Below, one piece after another: positions 25,844 to 32,827 of a stretch of 44,315 bases of DNA; within the stretch, counting starts at the first letter, position 1, and every line of letters begins with the position of its first letter. Below the pieces are notes generated by a model. That model was not told the origin of the DNA. It saw nothing but the letters and a program-made list of their open reading frames with translations, and did no database searches. Made by a program: the position numbers and the translations under genes. Origin of the DNA: JBFKOL01 sp041628815 (GTDB lineage: Bacteria; Bacteroidota; Bacteroidia; Chitinophagales; Saprospiraceae); NCBI GenBank assembly GCA_041628815.1, contig JBFKOL010000003.1, forward strand, positions 1 to 44,315, written 5' to 3'.

Positions 25844-27024
25844 GTAGTGCCTCCGTAGTGATAGCCGCAAAAATGTCCGAAACACTCGAAAACTATGCCG
25901 TCAGTGACGTCGACCATAGAGATGACGCCCTTCATGCTCATAGTTCATCGGGAGGAGCCCCAAAAGAAAATGTCTATTCGGAATCCGAATTCTGGAAAAG
26001 CGTACTCAAGAGTCCGGACGAATGGTCAGACAGAATTGTTACACTTCCAATGGGGGCGGTGGTATCCGAATGGGTTGCCCGCGTACCAGGACTGTACTAT
26101 AAAAAAGGCAGTGACGCATTAAGAAAGGCCAGGAAAGCCGATATAGAATACGAAAACGACGGCTGGGTACACCTGTCACCTCTTGGCAAGTCAAGAAAAG
26201 TAATAGGTGGAATCGGTACGTTGAAGTTTCCACCGGACAAAGAAGGCTACCGGATGGTAAGCCTCACCATGAGCACCAATGCTTCGAGCGGTATTCCCGC
26301 CCTGGTCCATCCGGATGTTTGGAAGCACCACAAGATGAAGACCGGTTTGAATATAGGTGTCACTAAGGCGACCTGGCGATCGATGCCATCAGAATGGTCT
26401 ACCAGGTTTGCATCGACAAGAAACATCCCTAAGGCGTGCCTGTTTATTGATCACCCCGATCATGTTCATTCCGATGGAAACGAATCTCCCGTTCGCTTTC
26501 ACCCTTTTTCCATTATGAAATATGAAAAGGACGGAACCGAAAACTACGACTTCGTCTTTGCCAACATCGACTCCCATAAACCGGGTTCGCGCAACAACGT
26601 CAGCATCTTTCTAGGGGAGTACAAATACTTCGAGGGTCGCCACGGAGAATACCTTATCGAACCGGACATCAGCAACCCGCTGATTGGTGATGGCGACATT
26701 GTCTGCCAAAGTCCACAGGAGTTGAGAGAAAAAATGTCGGGTTCTAAAGCTTATCTCGACCTGATCCTTCATAGGATACAGGATGTCACCTACAACGACC
26801 AGACCCTTGACGAAATCAAAAAGGTAATGGATCAGCATCTCAAAGAAAAAACCATTCAACGCTATGGTACCAATATGGGTCTCAATCCGGCTACCTGGTA
26901 TATTCAGGGTGCTACGCTCGCTACCAACAACGCGCAATTGCTGGATCGATGCGTTGAGCGCAACCTGGTCGCCAGCCTCGTTGACGAAATCCTTGAAGAA
27001 TATCCCACCCTGTTTAAAATGTGA
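25840..27024 (+). CDS. Unrecognised cassette protein with EAD-like C-terminus
   Basis: The 394-residue soluble protein matches no family I can name. Residues 1-45 look disordered. Residues about 48-295 are a mixed alpha/beta region with unusual His clusters: 'ALVHPDVWKHHKM' (154-166) and 'FIDHPDHVHSDGN' (202-214), plus 'RFHPFSIMKYE'. These could bind metal or be catalytic. 'FVFANIDSHKPGSRNNVSIFLGEYKYFEGRHGEYLIEP' is also distinctive. The last ~90 residues are helical and end 'VERNLVASLVDEILEEYP', which recalls the end of EAD1-type domains in which a helix is followed by 'EEYP'. It starts by an ATGA overlap, and its stop overlaps a GTG start of the protease gene. By position it is the likely specificity or effector component. 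Confidence 0.65.
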   Translation: MSSASVVIAAKMSETLENYAVSDVDHRDDALHAHSSSGGAPKENVYSESEFWKSVLKSPDEWSDRIVTLPMGAVVSEWVARVPGLYYKKGSDALRKARKADIEYENDGWVHLSPLGKSRKVIGGIGTLKFPPDKEGYRMVSLTMSTNASSGIPALVHPDVWKHHKMKTGLNIGVTKATWRSMPSEWSTRFASTRNIPKACLFIDHPDHVHSDGNESPVRFHPFSIMKYEKDGTENYDFVFANIDSHKPGSRNNVSIFLGEYKYFEGRHGEYLIEPDISNPLIGDGDIVCQSPQELREKMSGSKAYLDLILHRIQDVTYNDQTLDEIKKVMDQHLKEKTIQRYGTNMGLNPATWYIQGATLATNNAQLLDRCVERNLVASLVDEILEEYPTLFKM

Positions 27025-28352
27025 TTATGCCGGAATTCAGACAATTGAACAAGAAGCTTGCATCACTCTATCCCACCTCTGTTAAGGCACAACGGTTGCT
27101 TACCTATGCGGATATTCCCACAGCAACCATCGACTTTACGGGTTCTGCCATCGATATGTGGTACAGCATCCTCATGGAAGTAAAAAAACACGGACCTAAA
27201 ATGCAGGATTTGCTGCAAGAAGCGCATGAGGAGTACCCACAGGATGAACTGCTCCTGCAGTTTATTAAACAAGAAACGACCGTCCGTGTAAAGGAAAGGC
27301 CAGACGCCGGTCAGACCCTCAGCGTCGCTTACGACTTTAGCATCGATGATTTGAAAACACTGGTGGCGAAAGGAAAGATAAAGGAGACATTGGGCAAGCT
27401 GGACCTGATCGCGGAAGATCTGAGCAATGACTACCAAAACAACATCATCCAAACACGCGCCCGGCTTTCTGCCCTCGAACGAGACAATGCACAAGGTATC
27501 CTCTCCAGGCAGGATTACAATATAGAACTGGCCCAACTTCGCGGCGCTGTGACTTACCTGATCGACCAGATCGAAAGCGAGCAGGAAATACAGAACATCC
27601 TGAAGAACATCGGGCCCTCGCTTTCCATCAAGGAAGCCCCTACCAGGTTGAGTGTCGACAAGGCTTCGCTGGAAAAGATCATGGGCGGACGCGACGACAT
27701 GCAGGAAATCGAATGGCTTACCAAGGCCATCAATGCATCCAAAAGCGTTTGTAAGATCGAACTTACTACCGGTGAAGCTGGTACCGGATGGATACTTTAC
27801 GATCGCTACCTCATGACCAACAATCACGTCATCGGTTCCAAGGAAGATGCCAACAAAGCGCGGGCCGTATTCAACTTTGAAAAGGGCAACGAGGAGGGAG
27901 AGACGATGATCTTTTTCAGCCCGAAAGACGGCTTTTATACGGACCCAGGACTCGACTACACCCTGCTGGCTGTTAAAGATGCAGACAAACTAAAGGATTT
28001 CGGTTCGCTCCAGGTTGAAACCTTTAATGAGCCTGCCAAAGACCAGCTGGTCAACATCATCCAGCATCCCCACGGCAAAAGTAAAAAGCTGGCGATGCCC
28101 GATGAGGTGATCAGCGTTTGGCCCGAGAAAAATTACCTCTTCTACCTGGCCGATACAGAACCCGGCTCAAGCGGTTCTCCCGTGTTCAACCAGGACTGGA
28201 AAGTGGTGGCACTGCACCATGCCGGACGGGACAAGGATGGCGGAGGAATGGTGATCAATGCGGCAGGCGACAAACAAGAGGCAAACAGAGGAATATTGAT
28301 CAAAGCCATTTTGTCGGATCTGGAAAAGAAGAATTTCCGGCCAGGGGATTAA
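27021..28352 (+). CDS. EAD1-EAD11-trypsin-like protease (intact triad)
   Basis: The 443-residue cytosolic protein has three modules. Residues 5-85 are EAD1 ('LASLYPTSVKAQRLLTYADI', 'TIDFTGSAIDMWYSIL', 'LLQEAHEEYPQDE'). Residues about 105-185 are EAD11 ('SIDDLKTLVAKGKIKETLGKLDLI', 'LSRQDYNIELAQLRGAVTYLID'). Residues about 235-440 are a V8/trypsin-like serine protease with His269 ('YLMTNNHVIG'), Asp312 ('GLDYTLLAV') and Ser384 ('PGSSGSPVFN'). EADs are adaptor domains of bacterial conflict systems that bring effectors to their triggers by like-with-like binding, so this is the probable effector. The frame opens with GTG at 27021, overlapping the previous stop as GTGA; ATG 27027 is an alternative start. 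Residue numbers count from GTG. Confidence 0.88.
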   Translation: MIMPEFRQLNKKLASLYPTSVKAQRLLTYADIPTATIDFTGSAIDMWYSILMEVKKHGPKMQDLLQEAHEEYPQDELLLQFIKQETTVRVKERPDAGQTLSVAYDFSIDDLKTLVAKGKIKETLGKLDLIAEDLSNDYQNNIIQTRARLSALERDNAQGILSRQDYNIELAQLRGAVTYLIDQIESEQEIQNILKNIGPSLSIKEAPTRLSVDKASLEKIMGGRDDMQEIEWLTKAINASKSVCKIELTTGEAGTGWILYDRYLMTNNHVIGSKEDANKARAVFNFEKGNEEGETMIFFSPKDGFYTDPGLDYTLLAVKDADKLKDFGSLQVETFNEPAKDQLVNIIQHPHGKSKKLAMPDEVISVWPEKNYLFYLADTEPGSSGSPVFNQDWKVVALHHAGRDKDGGGMVINAAGDKQEANRGILIKAILSDLEKKNFRPGD

Positions 28353-29869
28353 AACTGAGTGAAAGGTAATTTATTATAATCCACATCGCCAAGCCGCTCC
28401 TTTAAATCGGTAAAAATTGCCTGTATGAGTACCCCACCTTCGAGCTTCATTCCTTTTGGTGCCAGGGTGCCGTCCGATGGATACTTCATGATGTGGATTC
28501 CCACCAACTTGTACTCTTGGTTGAGCAGCGCCCCTCCGGCAGATCCGGCCATGGTATCCATATCATAAATAATCAATGGGTCTTTTATGGCCAAAATACG
28601 GGTGGCGGTTCCAATCGCCTTTCGACCCGCCATGGGATGATGAATGATTTGGATCGGATCCCCTTTCATCGGCACAGCATCCAGTGCCAGGTCTATATTG
28701 CCCCAGCCCTGTAAGGTTTGGTGAGGATCTTTGATTTTGACAATACAGTAGTACAAATCCTCTGTGCCTTTGGGTCCATCGTAGACCCATATTTCCGTCG
28801 TGTCGAGGTAGTACGTCTCAGCGGGTGTTATTTCCATCCCGTCATACCCATAGGTTACGGTGGCATTCTTTGCAGCGGCTGCGTTGCCAATCAAGAAATT
28901 TGGGCACAACAGGTATCCTCCTTTCAACAGTATTCCTGTGGCCGCTCCTCCAGTTGGTAGTTTTACGAGTCCAACCGACTTCGACGCCTTCAGGTTGTGG
29001 TAATAGTATGTAAGATCTGTGGCTCTTTCTTTCTGCGTTGGGCTTTGTGTTTTCTTTTGTGATGTTTTCTTGCTGACTCTTGGCGACACTTTCGGGGTAT
29101 CAGCACTTCTTCCTGCATCTGATGTTTTTGACATCGTACGTGATCGCGTGGGCCCCTTTGTAGTCAATATCGGGCTGAGCAAATCGCTCATCTTGTCTAA
29201 CATTTCCCTGGTGACTTTCGGAATTGCTTTGGGTTTTGACTCTTTCTGGGGAGCCGTTTTTTCTTCTGCAACAGTCTCCTGGCCTTCTTTGGCCCCTATT
29301 ACGGCCTCTGGTACCGATATGTTCTCGCCACCGGATGCAACGAGTATGACTTCTTCGATCCTTTCGAGCAGCCCACCAACCCTTTCACTTGCCACTGTAC
29401 GGGCTTGTTTCATCCTAGTGAGATCTTTACTGGTGAATGCCTTTGTATATTCTTGATGGACATTTTGCACACTCTCTTTGAGTACGATTTCTGTCTTGCC
29501 CACGATGTCAAGGACAAAGTGAAAGCAATCACCCAGTCCGAAATCTTTGAGGATAGCCATCACCTTGCTTATTTCATCTTTGATCCGTTCAACCGACAAT
29601 TCTTCCCTGATCTCAAAACTGATCTCCTTGAGTGATTGATCGTGCGGATAATCTGCCAGGGCTGCGTCGACAACTTTTCCGATGGTTTCGTGCTTTTCCA
29701 GTTCGCTGAGGATCCCGGCCCACATGTCGGCCACAGAACCGGAAAAGTCAAAGTTCAGTATATTATCAAAAGTACCTGAAAGCAACGTCCGTGCTCTTTT
29801 ATCGTTCTGATAGAGCCTTGAAAAAGTGGTTCTTAGCTTACTGCGTAGTTCGACGGTTATTGCTCCCAT
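28349..29869 (-). CDS. EAD1-EAD11-like pseudoprotease (triad lost)
   Basis: The 506-residue paralogue of the facing protease has EAD1 at residues 5-85 ('FSRLYQNDKRARTLLSGTF', 'NFDFSGSVADMWAGIL', 'ALADYPHDQSL'). A helical EAD11-like region follows at about 92-175, then a Lys/Ser/Thr-rich linker (about 195-285) that the active paralogue lacks, and a trypsin-fold domain (about 290-495). Alignment of the two protease domains shows all three catalytic positions changed: His to Phe325 ('CPNFLIG'), Asp to Tyr373 ('DLYYCIV') and Ser to Ala444 ('AGSAGGALLN'). The surrounding core is well kept and the frame is open throughout, so this is a maintained pseudoenzyme. Likely roles are target recognition, a decoy, or an inhibitor of the active protease. 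Confidence 0.85.
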   Translation of the reverse strand: MGAITVELRSKLRTTFSRLYQNDKRARTLLSGTFDNILNFDFSGSVADMWAGILSELEKHETIGKVVDAALADYPHDQSLKEISFEIREELSVERIKDEISKVMAILKDFGLGDCFHFVLDIVGKTEIVLKESVQNVHQEYTKAFTSKDLTRMKQARTVASERVGGLLERIEEVILVASGGENISVPEAVIGAKEGQETVAEEKTAPQKESKPKAIPKVTREMLDKMSDLLSPILTTKGPTRSRTMSKTSDAGRSADTPKVSPRVSKKTSQKKTQSPTQKERATDLTYYYHNLKASKSVGLVKLPTGGAATGILLKGGYLLCPNFLIGNAAAAKNATVTYGYDGMEITPAETYYLDTTEIWVYDGPKGTEDLYYCIVKIKDPHQTLQGWGNIDLALDAVPMKGDPIQIIHHPMAGRKAIGTATRILAIKDPLIIYDMDTMAGSAGGALLNQEYKLVGIHIMKYPSDGTLAPKGMKLEGGVLIQAIFTDLKERLGDVDYNKLPFTQF

Positions 29870-29948
29870 GATTTCAGGATTTCTTGTGATTGTTTTGTTC
29901 GGTGAAGAAGTTGCAAAACCCTATAAAGATTGTCATCATGCTCCTTAC

Positions 29949-30887
29949 CTATTCCCCTGGCCCATCCGGTCCGTAGACTTTTTCATCGCCTTCAGACGTC
30001 GCCTTATTGAAGCCATAAAGCTTATCCGCTTCTGATTCGTCTTGCAGCACACCGGACATTCCCTCGAGAGAAGGCATGCTTTCCAGGTCTGATGGCAACT
30101 CCAGGCCGCTGCGCAGGGGTGTATAGGTAGATGACTGTACCCCCTGGATGACGCGCTCCCAGTCAAAAGCGGGTCCAATGTCCCATTTACCCGCTGGTCG
30201 GTAGTTGACATGACTCACGATGCCTTTGAACGACGCTATTTCAGGCAGCGCATGGTATCGCTTGTCTTCAGGAAGAAATTCCCTGGGTATACCGTAGACA
30301 TCTGTCAAGTATCGAAGAAGTACAATGACACTGTCGTACTGGTCATCGGTAAATTTATCGAAATAGTGTGCTTGCCTGAAGGGAGCCCGCAACTGGGTAT
30401 AGACGCCTTGATCGTCCTTGTGGCAGTAAATATCTGACCTCCCCGGTTGAGAATAGATGGTGTGCAACAGGTCTCCCTTTTTTTCAAGAATTCCGTAGTT
30501 GGTGATTTCAATGCCTATAGTGCGTTGGCTCTGGCGTTTGTTGCCACCTTGGGCACCCGGACCGAGGTGATACGACCAAAGCGCCGAGCTGAACAATTGG
30601 AGCAAAGTCCCGTTACGGGCTATCAGGAAAGGAGTCGACACATGGTAATCTTTCTTCATCAGCGTCAGGAGATCTGCCTTGAGATGACCCGCTGTGAAAT
30701 GAAGTACGATGCGTTCCTTGTCGAACTTCTCGTTGTAATAATAATTCGTATGACCATCCTTTCTCCTGCAGGTGAAGCCACGAAGGTGCTCTTGCCCTTG
30801 GCTGAAAGGAACGTCAAACGGAGTTAGTTGAAACGAGGATCCGCTCAATATTGCGGTTTCCGCATTGGCCAATTCGCTGAAGCGCAT
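29949..30887 (-). CDS. N-acetylmuramoyl-L-alanine amidase (amidase_2/PGRP type), no signal peptide
   Basis: From ATG 30887 the product has 312 residues; ATG 30992 would add 35 residues of poor coding character. The zinc amidase_2 motifs are present (numbering here counts from the upstream in-frame codon at 30998): His100 in 'IVLHFTAGH', His263 in 'IVSHVNYRPAGKWDIGPAFDW', and Asp273 in 'KWDIG'. 'TIGIEITNYG' is the conserved central strand. The enzyme class cleaves the bond between MurNAc and L-alanine in peptidoglycan. No signal peptide is visible, and the acidic C-terminal ~60 residues are of unknown function. It lies 79 nt upstream of the pseudoprotease gene on the same strand and is probably co-transcribed, so it may be a cell-wall-attacking effector or lysis arm of the cassette. 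Confidence 0.8.
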   Translation of the reverse strand: MRFSELANAETAILSGSSFQLTPFDVPFSQGQEHLRGFTCRRKDGHTNYYYNEKFDKERIVLHFTAGHLKADLLTLMKKDYHVSTPFLIARNGTLLQLFSSALWSYHLGPGAQGGNKRQSQRTIGIEITNYGILEKKGDLLHTIYSQPGRSDIYCHKDDQGVYTQLRAPFRQAHYFDKFTDDQYDSVIVLLRYLTDVYGIPREFLPEDKRYHALPEIASFKGIVSHVNYRPAGKWDIGPAFDWERVIQGVQSSTYTPLRSGLELPSDLESMPSLEGMSGVLQDESEADKLYGFNKATSEGDEKVYGPDGPGE

Positions 30888-31082
30888 GGTGCTTTGGTTG
30901 ATGTCTGAGGAAGTCTCGTGGGCAGCACGTTGTGTTAAGCAGTGTTGTGATGCCTTTTTTCGCCTTTGAACTTGAATATACAAAAATTCCATAATCAACG
31001 ATTTCTGTGTGCGTCATTTATTTTGAGCCGGTAAACATATTGATGTAGTCTCCACTTTGCGTACGGAATTTTTTTGTTTAGA

Positions 31083-31090
31083 TATTTTTG
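31083..31090 (+). promoter_or_regulatory. Possible Bacteroidota -7 promoter element
   Basis: TATTTTTG matches the TAnnTTTG -7 consensus of Bacteroidota sigma-A promoters. It lies 40 nt before the lipoprotein ATG at 31130, with TTTG at 31056-31059 as a possible -33 element. The spacing (about 23 nt) is slightly long. Confidence 0.3.
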
Positions 31091-31129
31091 TCGCTCAGGA
31101 TGATTTGATAATTGAGAATGAATTAAATA

Positions 31130-31960
31130 ATGAGAATAGGAGGATATTGGGTGCTCTTGTTGAGCATTGCATGGGCTTGCGGTCCTACAGCCAAAAAATA
31201 TGTCTTTGAACCGGTACCGTGCAGGGCTGGAGACATGCCCGAATACGATGAACGCATCGGCAGCATTGTTGGTTATGACGGTAAGTCATCCCGTGATACG
31301 GTGATCGCCCGCATGAAAAAGTTCCGGACGGTTTTCAAGGCATGCCGTTCTATGACCTATGCTGCCAAATTTTATGCCGCCGACGGCATGCTCATCACCG
31401 ATAACAAAATTCGGATCACTCCTACGGGCAATAGATGGGAGTGGCAGCCCGAAATCCAGGACGAAATCATCATCCAGCATCTTTTCTCCCCAGAGGACGA
31501 AGGGAGGGCCGATGCATACAAACTCAACAAATCCTTGGATCATGGCCCGTGGATGAGGAAGACTGTGACCGGTATCATCGAAAACGAAGACGAGATATGG
31601 ATGCACCCTTTCCGGTCCAACCAGTACAGCTTTACCGAGGTGGCCCCATTCCCCGAAATCAATTTGCCGCTGGAAATCGGTAAGACGTGGACAGGTGGCC
31701 TGTCCATTATGGACGGCTGGGGTGACTGGGAGCACACCCGGGGAAGTTTTGCGTATGAAGTTGTATCAAGAGAAGATGTCGAAGTGCCCTACGGAAGGGT
31801 ACTTAATGCATGGAAAATCCAGTCCACCGCTACGTATCCCTTTGGCACCAGCAAATTGGACTATTGGTTTGACGATGAATTGGGCTTCGTGAAAAAGGAG
31901 TATGAGAATTATGGAGGGCAGAGATTAACAATAGTGTTGGAGGAGATAGCAAACCAATAG
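31130..31960 (+). CDS. Lipoprotein of unknown function
   Basis: The 276-residue protein has a short lipoprotein signal peptide with lipobox 'AWAC' (Cys17). The body is rich in beta strands and aromatic residues, with segments such as 'FPEINLPLEIGKTWTGGL', 'VPYGRVLNAWKIQSTATYPFGTSKLDYWFDDELGFVKKEYEN'. This last pattern (modify, measure, and 'not-quite-constant' beta strands ending in 'LTIVLEEI') resembles the DUF3108/TapB-like envelope proteins of Bacteroidota, but the match is loose. It is transcribed away from the amidase and followed by the tRNA-Arg after 121 nt. It does not appear to be part of the EAD cassette; the divergent promoter region separates them. Confidence 0.7.
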   Translation: MRIGGYWVLLLSIAWACGPTAKKYVFEPVPCRAGDMPEYDERIGSIVGYDGKSSRDTVIARMKKFRTVFKACRSMTYAAKFYAADGMLITDNKIRITPTGNRWEWQPEIQDEIIIQHLFSPEDEGRADAYKLNKSLDHGPWMRKTVTGIIENEDEIWMHPFRSNQYSFTEVAPFPEINLPLEIGKTWTGGLSIMDGWGDWEHTRGSFAYEVVSREDVEVPYGRVLNAWKIQSTATYPFGTSKLDYWFDDELGFVKKEYENYGGQRLTIVLEEIANQ

Positions 31961-32081
31961 AAATTTTTGATAAAGCCACGACTTATGGAGTTTTAGACCA
32001 CCACATTTAGATTTTAGACTCGAGAAATTGTGTTTTCCTGTTTCCCCCGGAATGGAAAACGTTTACTTTTGCAATCGATTT

Positions 32082-32155
32082 GGCCGCGTAGTTCAATTGG
32101 ATAGAATATCAGATTTCGGCTCTGAGGGTTGGGGGTTCGAGTCCTCCCGCGGTCA
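32082..32155 (+). tRNA. tRNA-Arg (anticodon UCG)
   Basis: The 74-nt sequence folds as a full cloverleaf. The acceptor stem GGCCGCG pairs with CGCGGTC (one G-T). The D stem is GTTC/GAAT. The anticodon stem TCAGA/TCTGA holds the loop TTTCGGC with anticodon TCG. The T arm GGGGG-TTCGAGT-CCTCC has the standard loop. The discriminator base is A and no CCA is encoded. An exact copy of its 3' 44 nt (anticodon loop to just past the end) recurs at 32483-32526. Confidence 0.95.
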
Positions 32156-32160
32156 CTGAT

Positions 32161-32190
32161 AAAGGGTTACGATCAACGTAACCCTTTTTT
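32161..32190 (+). terminator. Intrinsic terminator after tRNA-Arg
   Basis: AAAGGGTTACG, a short ATCAA loop, and CGTAACCCTTTTTT form a perfect hairpin with an oligo-T tail, 5 nt after the tRNA end. The T-run runs directly into the ATG of the GIY-YIG gene at 32191, so that gene has no leader and must be expressed by read-through or from a start inside the hairpin region. Confidence 0.85.
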
Positions 32191-32454
32191 ATGGTAGTCT
32201 ATGCTATTAAAAGTTTAAAAGATGGTCGCATTTATGTCGGTATGACCGATAATCTCAGTAGACGTCTGTATCAACATAATTCTGGACAAAATAAATCAAC
32301 CAAAGGGTTTCGCCCCTGGATCTTAATTTTTACCGAAAACCAACCCAATCGTACTCTTGCAAGAACCAGAGAAAAGTATTTGAAAAGTGGAATAGGTAAA
32401 GAGTTCCTCAAGACTCTGTCTGATATGCCTGATGATGGAGCAGTTATTGACTAA
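32191..32454 (+). CDS. Stand-alone GIY-YIG nuclease
   Basis: The 87-residue protein is a minimal GIY-YIG domain: 'VVYAIKSLKDGRIYVGMT' (strand pair with Tyr4, Tyr15 and Gly17), Arg25 in 'LSRRLYQHNSG', and Glu61 in 'LARTREKYLKSGIGKEFLK' as the metal-binding acid. All key residues of the family are in place, so it is probably active. It resembles UvrC-N-like and YhbQ-like single-domain proteins common in Bacteroidota next to tRNA and rRNA genes. Its ATG follows the terminator T-run directly. It is trapped between the full tRNA gene and a copied tRNA 3' half, which suggests a homing-type nuclease that targets this tRNA gene. Confidence 0.88.
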   Translation: MVVYAIKSLKDGRIYVGMTDNLSRRLYQHNSGQNKSTKGFRPWILIFTENQPNRTLARTREKYLKSGIGKEFLKTLSDMPDDGAVID

Positions 32455-32461
32455 TTATCAG

Positions 32462-32483
32462 ACCTGCCTGCCGGTAGGCAGGT
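32462..32483. repeat. REP-like 22-nt palindrome
   Basis: ACCTGCCTGCC and GGTAGGCAGGT form an 11-bp arm pair with no loop and a single G-T pair. It sits directly before the second tRNA 3'-half copy, overlapping its first base. It looks like the short extragenic palindromes seen in many bacterial genomes, and may be the end structure of the mini-element. Confidence 0.8.
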
Positions 32484-32526
32484 TTCGGCTCTGAGGGTTG
32501 GGGGTTCGAGTCCTCCCGCGGTCACT
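32483..32526 (+). repeat. Exact duplicate of the tRNA-Arg 3' half
   Basis: The 44 bases from TTTCGGCTCT to GCGGTCACT are identical to 32114-32157 (anticodon loop, variable region, T arm, 3' acceptor strand and two following bases). There is no 5' half, so no second tRNA can form. It is followed by a terminator that probably belonged to the original tRNA gene before insertion. Confidence 0.95.
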
Positions 32527-32571
32527 AAAAACCCTTGTAAGTATTTGATTTACAGGGGTTTTGTTTTTTTT
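32527..32571 (+). terminator. Intrinsic terminator after the tRNA 3'-half copy
   Basis: AAAACCCTTGTAA (32528-32540) pairs with TTACAGGGGTTTT (32550-32562), with one G-T pair and a 9-nt loop, and is followed by GTTTTTTTT. It is a strong intrinsic terminator, likely the original terminator of the tRNA-Arg transcript. Confidence 0.85.
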
Positions 32572-32593
32572 ATGTGGCACATTTGTGGCACAT
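32572..32593. repeat. Paired TGTGGCACAT direct repeats
   Basis: Two adjacent 11-bp copies (ATGTGGCACAT and TTGTGGCACAT) differ by one base. Such tightly spaced short repeats just past a tRNA 3' end look like arm-type sites for a tyrosine recombinase of an integrative element. No integrase gene is present in the window, so this is only suggestive. Confidence 0.4.
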
Positions 32594-32706
32594 CCCCTAT
32601 TTTTTCTCCTAATCTTCATATAAGGTACTGACTTTGGACTTTATCTTAAAATTTTGGACTGAAAGTACATTAAGTAATCAAAGAGAAAACTTATTTGCAG
32701 ATTATT

Positions 32707-32817
32707 TTATAACCTGCCTTCATCCGCAAAACTGAAATAGGCTTCGCTCGTCATTATCAAATGATCTAACAATGTGATTTTGAGAAATTCTCCGGCTTGC
32801 TTTATTTCCCTTCTCAT
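32707..32817 (-). pseudogene. radC: RadC C-terminal remnant
   Basis: A 36-codon minus-strand frame ends in 'LDHLIMTSEAYFSFADEG' and a stop, which is the standard C-terminus of RadC/JAB-domain proteins (usual form 'VLDHLIITSEGYFSFADEG'). The catalytic JAMM residues and ~120 upstream residues are missing; an in-frame stop lies just above the first Met. RadC-family genes are frequent cargo of Bacteroidota mobile elements, so this is probably what an excised or decayed integrative element left beside the tRNA. Confidence 0.75.
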
Positions 32818-32827
32818 TTACATTCCT

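Larger units (their letters stand above)
32114..32482 (+). mobile_element. 369-bp tRNA-targeted GIY-YIG mini-element
   Basis: The unit is bounded by two exact 44-bp direct repeats of the tRNA-Arg 3' half (32114-32157 and 32483-32526). It carries its own transcription terminator, one 87-codon GIY-YIG nuclease gene and a REP-like palindrome. The arrangement is what is left when an element inserts into the anticodon loop region of a tRNA gene and brings a replacement 3' half. No integrase gene is inside, so the GIY-YIG nuclease itself would have to drive mobility by cutting the tRNA gene and using recombination. Confidence 0.7.

Noticed and set aside
32483..32526. Second tRNA-Arg gene
   Set aside because: Only the 3' half is present. 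The sequence before it is a palindrome and a nuclease gene, so no cloverleaf can form.
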